From: Membranipora membranacea
Taxonomy: Eukaryota > Bryozoa > Gymnolaemata > Cheilostomatida > Membraniporidae
Length of the DNA: 64,000 nt
NCBI GenBank assembly: GCA_914767715.1
Contig: OU612075.1
Location: 10,850,001 to 10,914,000, forward strand
Direction of reading: 5' to 3'
The notes beneath the pieces are model-generated. The model searched no databases. It was given only the letters and a program-made list of their open reading frames with translations, and was not told the origin of the DNA. Within the stretch, counting starts at the first letter, position 1. Every line of letters begins with the position of its first letter. Both the position numbers and the translations under genes were made by a program. Shown here one piece after another: positions 13,601 to 25,434 of the stretch.

Positions 13601-14970
13601 TACTGGGGTTAGGTTGGCCCCAAGGTGTGCTCGGACCTGCCTGCAAACTGTGAACAAAAATGGCGCAGACATTGCAGCCTTGCCATTAAGGCAAAAAAAT
13701 ATTTCGCCGCCCATGCTTCAGGATGTGGCGTGTGATATGTCATCCGAATTTAATCAACCTTTTAATCAACCTTTAGGAATATGTAGACATGACCAGGGAG
13801 ATTGGAACCAGTTTGTGAAAAGAGTTAGAACTAGAAACTAAAAGTACAAATGGATTGTAGCACGCTGTCCACATGTGACTGTAGGGATAAGCTTACACAT
13901 GTTTATAATGATAGTAGTCGAAAACTATCTAATCACCAGTTTGATTGTTATTTTCCAGGTCCAGGCTCAGTGAATTTGAATGGAGAAATGGGATTCCTAC
14001 CAACAGCCATAACACATGTAAAGCAAGAGAAAACAGGTGATTGCTGCATTGGGGTGAGCTGGACGCACGACGACAGAATACTTTGCACCACAATAGTCGG
14101 CCTTGAGATTAGAGACCCTGTTGACTTGAAACTACACAAGCAACACCTAGATAATAACCACATGTATATCTCAGCTATTCTTTGTGGAAGCAAACTGTTC
14201 ATAAAGGGCGTTTCATCTGAATCAGATAAACACATAACCTTTTCCGGATCGCTCGAGCAGCCTACTGGTTCTATATTACACAGTTATGTCACTGTTGGAC
14301 CATCCCTTCCTACCCAAGTGTCAGCAAACAAAAACCATGTAGCAACCATTGACCACGCCAATAACATGTTAAAACTCTTTTCAACTATTAATGAAGAGCA
14401 CCAGTTTGACATTCAGCTTACAGAAGGACAGCACCAATATGGAGTTCATCTCACATCTGATGCGGCACTAGTGACTTTCTGTGCAGATGGCAAGCTGTGT
14501 AAATATGCTCTGTCACCATCACCAGACCCAATCTGGACATATGAAGGACTAGAGGGACCTACAGGAGTAAAAACAGATGAGTCAGGCTTCATCTATGTAA
14601 CAAGTTGGGATGAGCCCAGAATCTACATCATCTCAGCTGAAGGTAAGTATTATTAGCAACCCAGACAGCGTTAATTTAGTTTTACTTGATTATTTTATTT
14701 GAACTTATTTTGAGGCCAAATCTTAAATTCGGATGTGGCCTAATATGAATTTATTTGAGATGTTTATACCCCACTTTAGTTTGTAACTCAAAAATATCAC
14801 TATTCAAAGTTTTGTTACCACTTGTAGGTGAGAAGATAAGAGAGCTGACTCACGAGAAGCTACAGGAGTGTATCGATGAGGATGCCGAGATCTATGACAT
14901 CGCTGTGAGAGATGGGAAGATGGTGTTAGCATGTGAGCAGGAGGGTGTCATGCTCTTCAATATGAGCTAG
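7666..14970 (+). CDS. TRIM-like RING/B-box/coiled-coil/NHL-like propeller protein, copy 2
   Basis: Seven exons with consistent phases: 7666-7832, 11353-11545, 11797-12013, 12404-12600, 12999-13269, 13959-14642, 14828-14970, giving 623 residues. Exon 1 starts at ATG 7666 (MEN...) and holds a C3HC4 RING (CGFC, CGHTQCTEC, CKTC). Exons 2 and 3 hold two B-box zinc sites (CNRC...CHQH; CKTH...CRRC). Exons 4-5 are charged, helical coiled coil. Exons 6-7 resemble NHL propeller blades (GPTGV...SGFIYV). By family it should be a RING E3 ligase whose propeller binds the target. Intron 1 is inflated by a 3.3-kb transposon. Exon 5 uses a shifted acceptor and lacks the two leading codons present in copies 4 and 5. 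AATAAA lies at 15320. Copy 4 is the closest intact full-length paralogue. Confidence 0.88.
8126..8368. repeat. Small MITE-like inverted repeat nested in the 3.3-kb element
   Basis: CACTATGTTTCCATG at 8126-8140 is exactly complementary to CATGGAAACATAGTG at 8354-8368. The interior is unique. Confidence 0.5.
8973..9064. repeat. Tandem repeat, three units of about 35 bp
   Basis: The phrase CCCACTCTTGCGGC followed by GATCAAC(C/A)CTGGATCAA occurs three times with small changes. It is GC-richer than its surroundings. Confidence 0.75.
12815..12945. repeat. MITE-like hairpin in intron 4, shared with copies 4 and 5
   Basis: GATCCAATTTGCC and its complement GGCAAATTGGATC bracket a short loop. Equivalent copies are at about 49627-49730 and 63060-63160. 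The common position shows it predates duplication of these genes. Confidence 0.6.
13508..13725 (+). repeat. tRNA-headed SINE in intron 5 of copy 2
   Basis: A-box TAGCTCAGTTGG, B-box GGTTCGAATCC with one change just upstream (TGTGTTCGAATCC), then the same body and A-rich end as in the other copies. Confidence 0.75.
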
Positions 14971-16791
14971 TTAAAGAGATTAACTAGATACAGACTGTCA
15001 GCAGCACGAGCACTTGTTTATCCACCGATATGACAACAACAACTCAAAATTGATGACCCAAGAAAAAAGTTTTGTGTGAATGAGATTGTGTGATTAGCAA
15101 GCTAGAAGTGCTGTTAACAAATTGACAACCATTTTGACATGAACTACTTCATATACTCAATATTTCCGAGCAATCCCTTTACCAAATATTCTTTTGTCTG
15201 TTTTAGATGAAGTGATGGGTAGGTTTGATGCATGATAAAAGCCCTCACTCCCTCCACATCCGATAATAATATAATATATATTTTCAACCCCAAGTTAATT
15301 CAAAATTGTGTTTCGCATGAATAAATTTTAGGGCAATCAACGGAACGTATATTTCCACCAGCATGAATCAGGTACAGCTTAGACATTCGCCCAATCTGAT
15401 CACCTGTCAGATAGACATTGAATGTGTGGTATTGAAAAATAAGGATTTGTAAATTTTATGTGAGTTATGTTAGTGAGTGTAGGGTTTGGCCAATCACTCA
15501 GCTATGATGTGGCAAGATTATATATCAATTCTAATCCAGTCATCGAAATAAATGTCTTGATTCAATTGTTGACTAGTTTTTAGAGATGAAATGGTAACAT
15601 AGCCTAGCTTGATCCTCACCTTGGAAGAAGAGTCTGATACGCTTTTCGTCACATAGTTAGTCAAAGTTTGTTCGTGAAAAATTTTGCTGGTATTGTTAAC
15701 TCGTTTAATCAGGCTCAATATATCTGAATGTAGGATGCACACTTTCAAATGTGATGAGAATACTTCGTAAGGTGAACAGATACTTCAACTTTGGCATATT
15801 GCTCCTCACTGCGTATGAAATAGTAAATAAGATGTGTCCATTAAATTTCATCCTAAACATTCAATCTGTAGTTAATGCTGGGACGTCATAAATTGGTTCA
15901 CAAATTTTATTGTTGTGATAACAACACTTCCATTCTCTTCTGCCGGCCTATGTCAGAGTGCAGTATTTTGTTTCAAACGTTAATGTTGTGGGTCGGTGGC
16001 AGTCAGTTTACGCTGTCCCTAAGACCAAGTTGCAGCACTGTCCAAAAATCCGATCACTACGTAAAATAATATATATATATTTATATATATATATATATAT
16101 ATATTTTATTGTCTGCACATATGCAGGTGTTGAATCATAATCGCCAATGTTTCAAACATGAAATCCAAGTTTTTCAGCTAGTAAACGCTGCATTACTGCA
16201 CAATTAGCATTGAAAGTTGCAAACTTGATGAGAAGCAAGTTTTCGTACATATTTATGTCAAGATTTTAACAATTTTCTAGCTCATAATCAATTCAACACC
16301 AATGAAAACACATTTCTACTACACAGTCCATTAACATCACCACAACTAAATTAATGTCTTAGTAGTCAGTTCATCAATGCTTGTGAACCACATAGTCTAG
16401 GTTTATTATAAAGTCTATGGACTGACTATATATTTGCTATTTAGCAGTTGTCTTACCAACATCAATGTGGAGACAACTCTTACTCACATAACATTCGAGG
16501 CCATTTTGGTTATTATAGGTTCTCTAGCTGCCTATTGACTTGATCATCGCTGCATTTACTCAACATTGTTATATATCAGCCCAGACCTTCCATCGAAAAA
16601 TTATCACCACTAAAATACATGTCATGATAAAAGTATCAATATCACCTTTTGAACGCATTTACAATAAAAAAACATTGATGAGAGGAGTTGAGACAAAGCT
16701 AGTTCTAACCTGCTGGTCTGTTATCAATACGAGCAAGAGAAAATCGGAGAATTAAAAGCAGCAGACAAGAAGTCATATATATTGTCATGTT
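14971..16791. other. 3' flank of copy 2, interrupted by the giant element
   Basis: This matches 4008-6065 apart from the foldback missing here, and includes the AATAAA at 15320 and a long TA microsatellite at 16066-16104. Homology to the copy 1 flank stops at the sequence CATGTT ending at 16791. I see no exon in it. Confidence 0.6.
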
Positions 16792-16821
16792 CATTACAAA
16801 ATAAAGTACACCTATGCAGTA
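16792..16821. repeat. Left TIR of giant element
   Basis: Thirty bases exactly complementary to 40987-41016, with divergence immediately inside. Confidence 0.85.
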
Positions 16822-16953
16822 TCCTTAACCAGTGGATCCTGACATTTCTAGTTGTGGGTGTGTTTAAACAGGACCCAAACAAAGCGGTAATATATTTAGT
16901 GATATAAGGCTGCAATGCCATGCATAGAACAAGTCCCAGGCCTCTCCGAGACC

Positions 16954-17055
16954 ACCAGCTGGTATCCAACATGTCTTGCCAACCTGCGCCGATACTGGTC
17001 CGATGCTACCAGCTCGAATCCAACATGTCTTGCCAACCTGCGCCGACGCTGGTCC
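16954..17055. repeat. Left subterminal 54-bp direct repeat
   Basis: ACCAGCT then a few variable bases, then CCAACATGTCTTGCC and AACCTGCGCCGA, repeated at a 54-base period. It is GC-rich in an AT-rich region. Subterminal repeats with a palindromic core are common transposase-binding sites; ACATGT also recurs near the right end. Confidence 0.7.
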
Positions 17056-17924
17056 ACAGCATGCGGTGCCAGCAAGAGCACATGCCACACAGCATGCTGT
17101 AATCACTGCCGTAAGTGGTGTCGTAACATGCTTAGTGTAGTATGGGGAGTTGCATTACCATTTACAATGGGCGGGGCTTACTCAGGATTAGAGACTAGAG
17201 CATTATGTTGCTACAGTAACATACATATACAGTATTTAATACGTTTACAGGACCATGGCAGTTCAGACAATCTTCAGCATTCAAAGTCAAAACATTGATA
17301 TCACCAACTCATCTTACTACTTATTGATACACTCATGGCATCTGCAAATACTACAGTGGAGGCAGACAATATTGCTGGTAGCAGGGAATATACTACACCA
17401 GGTCCAGTTGCATCAGCCAATATTAGTATCACTGAGATTACTTCACCAGGACCAGTGGTAGCACTAGACAATATTACTAGTACTAACAATGAGATTATTA
17501 CACGAAGACCAGGTACACCATTTGAGAATATCCCTGATGTCATCAGGGACTCGATTATGAGTGAAGTGAGTACGAGGGAAGTCATCTATCTGGACACAGG
17601 CAACACTAGAAAACTTGCAGCTAGGAAGGCAGCCTGGGAAGAGGTGGCCAGGGCTGTGGGGAAACCTTCAGAGGTCTGCAAATCTGTGTATGAGAACAGA
17701 CGATCCTCTCTCCTCAGACATCTCAAATCTAAACATGCAAACGTGCAAACAGAGAAGGATATAAGCACATTCCACAAAGAAACAATGTTTTTATACCCCA
17801 TCTTAAAACAATGTATTAAGAAATCGCTTACTAGAAAAGCTACAGCAACTACAGCAACATCATCAACAGGAGCAGCATCCCCAACAACACCAGTTATCCA
17901 GGAAACTATGGCGGCCCGTAGCAC

Positions 17925-18050
17925 CTTTATTAATGCGCATTAATTAACATGCTAACTCGCTAAGTCGCTTATGCGCATTAGTTAACATGCTAACTCGCTA
18001 ACTCGCTAATGCGCATTAATTAACATGCTAACTCACTAACTCGCAGTTAA
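17925..18050. repeat. Left subterminal repeats of the 5.3-kb element
   Basis: Three units of ATGCGCATTA followed by a TTAACATGCTAACTCGCTAA-like stretch. The inverse set is at 23113-23210. Confidence 0.85.
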
Positions 18051-18064
18051 ACCTGTTTTGGGTA

Positions 18065-18370
18065 ATGACTGTATTATCAAAGATGGGCTTTGTGATAGGC
18101 ACTTACACCACTACCATACCTGCCATGACCCTGGAACTATTTCAAACTACTTACATGGGAGATTGTGAGATGCCAATTCTTCTTGATCAATCATTGAGTC
18201 AATGTCTTAGGTCTGTTGTATTATTATTTACATCACATGTTGGTCATGTGATCGCACTCTTATGTGGAGGACACAAATGGATTGTGGCTTTTTGGTTTTG
18301 GAGTTTGTTAGTGGATCACCATGAGGAGCCTGAAGCAGACAAATTAATGAAGAAACTTATACATAGATAG
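18065..18370 (+). CDS. Unrecognised 101-codon open frame inside the 5.3-kb element
   Basis: An open frame with several hydrophobic stretches in its second half (LLFTSHVGHVIALL, WIVAFWFWSLLV). I recognise no domain and see no convincing splice partners. It could be a relic of element coding sequence or chance. Confidence 0.15.
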   Translation: MTVLSKMGFVIGTYTTTIPAMTLELFQTTYMGDCEMPILLDQSLSQCLRSVVLLFTSHVGHVIALLCGGHKWIVAFWFWSLLVDHHEEPEADKLMKKLIHR

Positions 18371-18611
18371 TTAAATGAGTTAGGGCTGGCCAGCTATAAA
18401 GAACCACAAGAAGAACACTTACCAGGTAACATTACTTTACATCAAGGTATCACTCACTCATTTTGGCCAAAGTTGCATGCATGGATAGCCATGGATTTAC
18501 ATGCAACAGCCCATGGGAATGGGTCTTGATGGATGCCCTAGCCTAGACTGCTCTGCAATCTTTCTTTCCAACCCACAGGTCTACTCCAAAACCTGGGATT
18601 TCACTCCAAAA

Positions 18612-18727
18612 TCCCTATTTTCACACCTCAAATAACACAGGTTGGATCACAGGTCTTCTCCAAAATCCCAGGTTTTTGGAGTAGACCTGTGATCCAACCT
18701 GTGTTATTTGAGGTGTGAAAATAGGGT
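18612..18727. repeat. Palindrome in the 5.3-kb element
   Basis: An arm beginning CTATTTTCACACCTCAAATA is exactly complementary to the arm ending in CTATTTTC's complement near 18725; about 40-bp arms with a short loop containing CCCAGG. Confidence 0.7.
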
Positions 18728-18817
18728 GACTCAAAATTAGTGACTGGAGTTTTGGCAGGTCTGGTACTTCATTACAGTCAATGTTGTATGACAAATTTCC
18801 ATCAATCATTTTGTTAT

Positions 18818-19062
18818 GTGCAGTTCTAAGAATGCGCAGTTTTAAGAATGCACAGTTCTAAGAATGCGCAGTTTTAAGAATGCGCAGTTCTAAGAATGCG
18901 CAGTTTTAAGAATGCGCAGTTCTAAGAATGCGCAGTTCTAGAAATGCGCAGTTCTAAGAATGCGCAGTTTTAAGAATGCGCAGTTCTAAGAATGCGCAGT
19001 TCTAGAAATGCGCAGTTATAACAATGCGCATTTCTAGCAATGCGCATTTATAATAATGTGCA
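18818..19062. repeat. Short tandem array, AATGCGCAGTTCTAAG-type unit
   Basis: About fifteen units of 15-16 bp, alternating CAGTTCTAAG and CAGTTTTAAG forms and decaying to GCATTTCTAGCAAT at the right end. The GCGCA core resembles the element's subterminal ATGCGCATTA. Confidence 0.85.
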
Positions 19063-20355
19063 ATGTTTTGTGTACTTTTCATTCAGTGATTACTTTAATA
19101 TGTATTTTGGTTTCTCACCTTATTCATGTTACTGTCATCTCAAGTGGATCACCCTATTCTTCCAAAAAGTAGACAACTCTCCTTTAGTTGCCATACCTTT
19201 AGATTTTGTGTGACATATGATGTGATATTATTTCTTGATAATAAAATCATGATGGCTAATTTAGTCCAGCTCCAAACCTCATATTACGTTTGTCTTGGTT
19301 TGATATATTGTTCCAATGTTCCGGGACCTAAATTGTTTCCGCTTACGGTTTTAATAATCTTTTATAGATATTCCATACTATGTCTCCATTACATTAATCT
19401 TTGATAATCTTTTTCCCACAGTGAAACCGCTGCATATAGTGTAGTGTCTAGCCTACAGAACTGTTGGGTTAGTCCAGAACATAAGACATGTCTATATACT
19501 TGGGTCGAAGTATGAAGAGAGAGTATCCAAGACTGCACAAATCCGCACAACACTTGTACAGTTTCTTCTCACAACGGGGAGAATTCTCCCTGCTCCAAAG
19601 CTAAATAATGATACTTTCAAATTTCAAATTAAACTCATTGTCATTTTATTATGAAAGAGTGTGGTGATTTTTCAGGTTGTTTATTTATTGCAAAATACCT
19701 GTTTAATGATAAATATATACATATGATGAAAAATTTTGTTTATTAAATATAAAAATGGAGGAGGAGAAAAATTTAATTGGTTTGATAGCTTTGCTGCAGG
19801 AGTCATCGCTCTCACCATTCAGAGTAAGCTCTATGACTTTCTAAAAAGGAGAATAACAACACAGTTGGTTTCCTACAATGCATTTGGTCCAACTACACTG
19901 ATACAGCAGGGATACAGTGCTTCTTTCAAGACTTCTTTGTATTCTACAGAGTTGTCCTCTCTTGTTCAGAGGTCTCAACTCAATAGTTGAACGATTCGTT
20001 AGATTGAATGGTAACAGAGCCAGATGGTACACTCAAAGTAGGGCTCATATAGTAAAAAGTGATCACGCACTTAGAATTTGCCTAGCAATGACCTTTATTA
20101 TTTGTTTGTTATTTTTGCAGAGAAACTAAGCTAGGACTTACTTGAAAGACCCTACACAGTCTTTAGTGTTTCAAGCAAACTTGACTACCTGAAAATGCCA
20201 ATCTTAAAATCTGTGTGTCATGTCATTGTACTGATCCAGATAGCATATCTTGACAAACTTTGTTGGTGCCCCCTCCTCAACCAACATAACCAACATCAAG
20301 GTTGTCATGACAGGCCATTAGCTGGTTTACTTACATCTTTTTTAAGACACTGAAG

Positions 20356-21710
20356 TTAACGTCGATTCTGATTAGATGCAGCCCTATAGAGATCCCCCAT
20401 CTTCTCGATCACTACAGTATCATTGTAACCCAGTGCCCTCTCAGCACCTTCGAAAGATAGACATATCCATTACTAGCAGGCAGCAAAGGCAGTGCATGCA
20501 GGCAAACAAAATTGGGGTAAAACATAGCATAGCCTAATAATGCAAGAGATTGGCCTTAGCCTAGCTCAACTAAGTTTAAGTAATTTCTATTTATCTAAAC
20601 CAAGTTCTCTCAAACTCTTCTCCTTGACAAACAGATAAAAAAAACTGAGCAATGTAGATTGAAATGGTCGCCGCCAACCAGGTAGTATTAATATATTTAT
20701 CAACATACAAACAACTCACTCTCAATCCTCTGATTTGAGGTTTATCCGAACTCCTCACACAATTGTCAATATATCTGCAATCAAAATTAGTATGAGGATA
20801 CAACACAAATAGGTCTTTATGGCCAATCCCAATCTTATCCTTTCAGTCAAACAATACTGCTCAAGTCTCAAGATCAACTGGATACTGTATCTCTGCTGCA
20901 ACGAGCTTGATTTCTGTACTGAGACTAAGCAAGGAAAATGTTTACTTACATGTACCAGTCGGTGCTTCCTGAGTAGAACTTATTGGCTTTTTTTTTCTTT
21001 TTTCTGGGGTCAAAGTGAGTCCTTCATCTAAAGCAAAATAATTTTGTGTTATCAATTGGTGAAATGTCGGGTACTAATTCTGAAGTCGCATTTTCACTCT
21101 TTCTAAAATTAACAACACAAGTGGCAGCTTATAATGTAACTATGGGTTAACAACGGATAGGATCCATGATATTCATCTTGGGCAGGAACCATCTCAAAAT
21201 TGAAACCTTGGTGGCCAATAACTGTCAACAGATGTTAGTTGATATTGCAGATACCTAAAAAAATAACGTATAGCTGCTCATAGATGGTTGGAGTTGTCAT
21301 CCCCTTTTCCGTGACATTGCAACTCCAAGACGATGTCAATAAAGTAGACCTGGCTGATAATGATGACTTCTTCCTGTGACGCCACCTACCAAACTGGGCT
21401 ACTTTATTGTATTGTCAAAATCAGTGATGGCAAATCATTTTATCAGATGTTTTGGGAAGAGGCTGACTTGAATTTCATTATAATATTATATCTATTCTGA
21501 GTCAGATTCATCTGGTGGGCCCGCTACTATGATTATTCTTTGATCGGTCTCTAGGTTGGTAATGTATTTTATCTCATGAATAAATCTCAAATTGTGACTC
21601 ACCAGAAGCAGTCTTTGGATCTAATGTTGGTAGTGATAAAGGTATAACATTGTCATCATGCCTACCATTGTTATCATTTGTACCATCGCTCTCTTCTCCA
21701 TCACCATCAT
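20356..21710 (-). CDS. Three phase-linked exons of an unidentified gene in the 5.3-kb element
   Basis: Minus-strand exons 21603-21710, 21027-20950 and 20447-20356 have acceptor and donor sites and phases that agree; the last ends in TAA. They encode an acidic Asp/Gly/Asn stretch, a basic KRKKK nuclear-signal-like run and a short tail with EKMGDLYRAA. Layout resembles the linker of the host MADF-BESS protein. Upstream exons were not found between 21711 and 23100, so the product is incomplete and its function unknown. Confidence 0.4.
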
Positions 21711-22987
21711 CTTTAAAATATTACAATTGAATTATTTTTTCAGTCCAAGGATTTCACTGGGCACAAAATTGTTATTTTGAGGACCCTAACAAACCGCTGG
21801 TCATTTTTACTGTATTGCCAATTGTATTGACAAGGGGTTTGAGTGCAACAAATCTATGATGGTGTTCATTTTAGGATACATTTTAATATATATATTACAG
21901 TATAAAGCGGAAAATAGGGTGAATCAAGGTGTGAAGTAACTGTTTTTTTACCAATTTACTGCGTCTATTCCCGCCAGCCGGATAATATTGGCAATTCATT
22001 ATTAGGGCCCTGTTTTAATTAAAGTTGACAAAAGCCTGGTCTTCAGTCAGGGGTTCAATAAAAATAATTAAATCTTATTGGTCAAATCCAATGCTCTCTG
22101 GGGGCAGAGGACAAATTGTATCCGAACTGGGCTGGCCTCTACAATGACAATACTTTGACCAGATTGTTTACCAAACTTTGAACTACTAAGAGTAAAGGCT
22201 TAGACACAAAGCTCAAATCAAGGCTAAATATCTGAATACAAGGTGTGAAGACTGGGATTTTGGATGTGAAGAAGGTAAAGCTTTTAAATGGCATAGTATG
22301 GTTACGGTAATGGTCCCATCCTGACAATCCCAGGGAGGGTAGGCTACTCCCATAAAATTATCCACTATCCAATAGAACCACAACAATGACCCTTGCGTCT
22401 TGGCCTACAACTAACCCAACATATATATCTTCCTTAATACCTTGATTAGAGCGACATGAGCAAACCATTGACAAAAAACCATGTTTTCCAACTTAAAACA
22501 TGTCCATTCACAGACAGCAGGTCACTGACAGTTGATTTGATGAGTTGCAGCCTTGTGTGTGTCTGGTTCCCTGATAACACTAGTGACATAGGCCTATGAA
22601 CAGCTTAGTAGATACTTCATTAACACACAGTTGACACCACAATATGTAGTAGTAACTGTGCAAAATCAATCTGAGGTAGGCCTACTACTATACTATGCGA
22701 GTTGCTAATCAATATTATATCAAGGACTCCTTGATCATATACTTACTCATACTGAGTTTGAAAGGTTATCATTTGAGTACATATAACTGATGGAATAGTC
22801 TGCAAACTTTGTCCATCACGCTCTAATGTTGTACCAAACCAGAGAGTTATAGCCTTACCATACTCAGTGATGAATGGTATGAGGATACAGGTGTCATTTA
22901 CAATAAAACTCCATCAGCAACAACACAACAAATTACATTGCTTTGTTTAAATCATTTTTTGGTGGAGGAGTAGTAGAGCAGAGATTA

Positions 22988-23046
22988 GTATGACCTCTGT
23001 GATTGGTCTTATTTTGAAAGTAAGACCAATCACAGAGGCCATATCA
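22988..23046. repeat. Hairpin near right end of the 5.3-kb element
   Basis: CCTCTGTGATTGGTCTTA and its complement are separated by a few bases. Confidence 0.7.
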
Positions 23047-23112
23047 AGACAGTGATAGCCCGCACATGCATAAAGACAGACCCAAAAATATTTCTGGAAA
23101 TCTTTAATCTCT

Positions 23113-23224
23113 TAATGCGCATTAGCGAGTTAGCGAGTTAGCATGTTAACTAATGCGCATTAGCGACTTAGCGAGTTAGCATGTTAGCTAATGCGCATTA
23201 ATAAAGGTGCTATGGGCCGCCATA
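23113..23224. repeat. Right terminal and subterminal repeats of the 5.3-kb element
   Basis: Inverse of 17907-18030, ending GGTGCTATGGGCCGCCATA. Confidence 0.85.
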
Positions 23225-24897
23225 AGGAAACACCACGGCATGACAAGAAGAGATGTTCAAATAATGGTGAGAATTGTTTTCTGATAGGAAAATTTTACAG
23301 CAAAGCATACCTGATATACCTTGTGATTTGGACATAAATTGGAGTAAAGTTGTACCAATTTTCCGTGTTTCATTTCCACTTAGTACCATACTAGTAGGCC
23401 TACAATATGCCAGGTCACAAAATCTTAGGAGTTTGTATGATATGGAATAAATATCAGTGTGGAAGTTTGTTGGTGTCTCAGCTCTATTCCTCTACGAGTC
23501 ACGTATTAACCAATTTCCAATTGTACCAACATTGATAAACTTACTTGCCGTGCATGGCTCTCAAAGTTAAAACACCCAGATCAATTTATAGGCTCAAGCT
23601 TAGGTAGTGCCTGTCAGGTATATACACATGTAGTTTCACTGAATTTCCTGCGTAAGATGGAAGTGATTATGATTCTAAATTGTGAGCCTTTAGTTTTTTT
23701 TATGACACCCCTGCTAATGTTGAACACCAACGTCATGTTCACCCTGGTCTAATCGCTGATTTTAAGTTTCACAGATACAGGCTTTACTAAAATTATTGTA
23801 AGATGTATGTGAATTTTTCATGCAATTGACTAACACCACCTCACCTGTTCTGGAATTTTATTTTAGACATTGGCACGGGCAATGAGTCGGACAAGGAACT
23901 ACTTGGCGAGAACAAGAATATCAAAGAAATAGGTAAGTAAAGGCGTTAGCTAGGAGAAGCCTTGTGCATATGGTGGCTTTGTTGCTTAGACAGTTAGACT
24001 TTATTTCTTCATTTACACATGATTTACAATATAACACAGAAAACCCTCAAAACAATTTCTGCATGTCCTACCATCATCGTTAGCTATTTTTGATGGCGCT
24101 TGAGTTGTTGAAGCATTTGAAATCTATAGCTAACAAAACTCCAACAGGCAGCTCATAGTTAATCAAATGAATATATGGGCTTTGTTACTACCTCCTGATG
24201 TGTTGGCATGTATTATATTTTCCAAACAAAAACCTGCTGTCCCAGCTATTTCTTGAAAAGGGAATTTCGATATAGACTTTTTGTACAAGAGCTGTCAAAC
24301 CTCAACCTCACTAAGCCTACCAGTTCTCTTGAAAGAAGGATTTTACTTGACTTGGAATGAATAGTTTACTCATGACTCAAACTCTTCTCTCACAAAAAAT
24401 TGATCTGATTCTTTACTTGTTTTGACTGAAGAGACGAAAACGGGAGTCAGCAGGAGTTGATTTTGTTATAATCTTGCTGGCTATAGGCGAGGAGCTGCTA
24501 TAGAGCTGTGTGGAAACAGCTGATAATTTGATGCTGTTGCTTCACCCATGTATAGTCATAATTTTGGTGTATTCCAGGCCAGATTATTAAAAATGACGGT
24601 TTTTTTACAGGTGCCAGTAATACGATTGACCAAACTTCATCGGAGTGTATTGTTACAGGAAAGAAACGGAAAACTACGGTAAGATCCTGGTGCATTGTTT
24701 CCTGATACTTTAAACAACCCTATCAAAAAGAGAATATTATTGTATTATATTGTATTGTATTATATTATCTTGATATTATAACAAGATTGTATAAACTCCT
24801 TGGTGTAACAGTTGGCTTTCTACTGCTGGCCTGGATGCAAATTTATCATTTTGTTGAAAAGTAATGATATAAACTTGAGTTTGGTGACGCTAGTTAA

Positions 24898-24969
24898 GGG
24901 GCTACATAATAATATTATGTAGCCCCATAATGTAGCAAAATGTTGTCCAAGCTCATATTATGAGCTTGG
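24898..24969. repeat. Two adjacent perfect palindromes in the last MADF intron
   Basis: GGGGCTACATAAT and complement (24898-24926), then CCAAGCTCATA and complement (24947-24969). Confidence 0.75.
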
Positions 24970-25434
24970 AAAAAATTTTGCTAGCATTGAATCCGTGTGC
25001 GAAATGGAAAGCTTTTCCTCCTGTGAGTACCTACTGTACACCCCATAGGATAACAACAGTGCTCTTGATATTTTTTCCAGACTTCGACCGCAGATCCTGT
25101 GCTGATGGAGTTACTGAAGGCCATCAGGCATTCTGACACAAACGAAGAAGTTGATGACAACGTCAGCTTCTTTAAATCCATGCTAATCAAAGTTAAAAAG
25201 CTGAATACTGATAATCAGCTGCTATTTCAGCAGGAGATGCTGGGTAAATATGCTGATATTCTCCGGCGTCAGAACGCACCAGCACAGCAGAACTCATTTT
25301 ACCAAAACTTAAATTATACTGGTAATTTTGGAACCCCATCAAGCTCTCATCAACTTTATACCGATTCAATGCCTCCTCCTCCCCCTCAGGTTTCGACCCC
25401 AACAAGCTCGCAGCATACTTATCAAAATCTTTGA

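Larger units (their letters stand above)
17907..23224. mobile_element. 5.3-kb DNA element nested in the MADF coding exon
   Basis: Termini TATGGCGGCCCRTAGCACC on both ends in inverse orientation, flanked by AGGAAAC at 17900-17906 and 23225-23231, a clean 7-bp target duplication. Subterminal arms consist of repeats of ATGCGCATTA and CTAACTCGCTAA. Removing the element and one duplication copy leaves the MADF frame open into a GTGAGA donor. Inside are an 18.8-19.1 kb tandem array, palindromes, and a small set of phase-consistent minus-strand exons. The superfamily is not clear from a 7-bp duplication. Confidence 0.85.
17335..25434 (+). pseudogene. MADF-BESS domain protein, split by a nested transposon
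   Basis: Exons: 17335-17906 continuing at 23232-23266, then 23867-23932, 24611-24678 and 25081-25434, with all phases agreeing; 364 residues once the nested element is ignored. Residues about 68-155 look like a MADF (Myb/SANT-related) DNA-binding domain (AAWEEVA.AVG, then VYENRRSSLLRHLK). A basic KKRK stretch suits a nuclear signal. Residues about 272-304 match the BESS interaction motif (DDNVSFFKSML). The C-terminus is proline/glutamine-rich. The present allele stops 11 codons into the insert, so it would make about 202 residues without BESS unless the element is spliced or excised. MADF-type proteins partner the transposase in PIF/Harbinger elements, which suggests a similar accessory role here. 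AATAAA lies at 25685. Confidence 0.75.

Noticed and set aside
16915-17298. Cys-rich protein of 127 codons
   Set aside because: It coincides with the 54-bp subterminal repeats, and both strands are open through the repeat, so the frame is most likely repeat-derived.
18818-19062. CRISPR-like array
   Set aside because: Units are contiguous 15-16-bp tandem repeats without spacers, in a eukaryotic transposon.
22139-22327. Missing upstream exon of the 5.3-kb element gene
   Set aside because: The frame lacks fitting splice sites and phase for the exon at 21710 and shows no MADF-like pattern.
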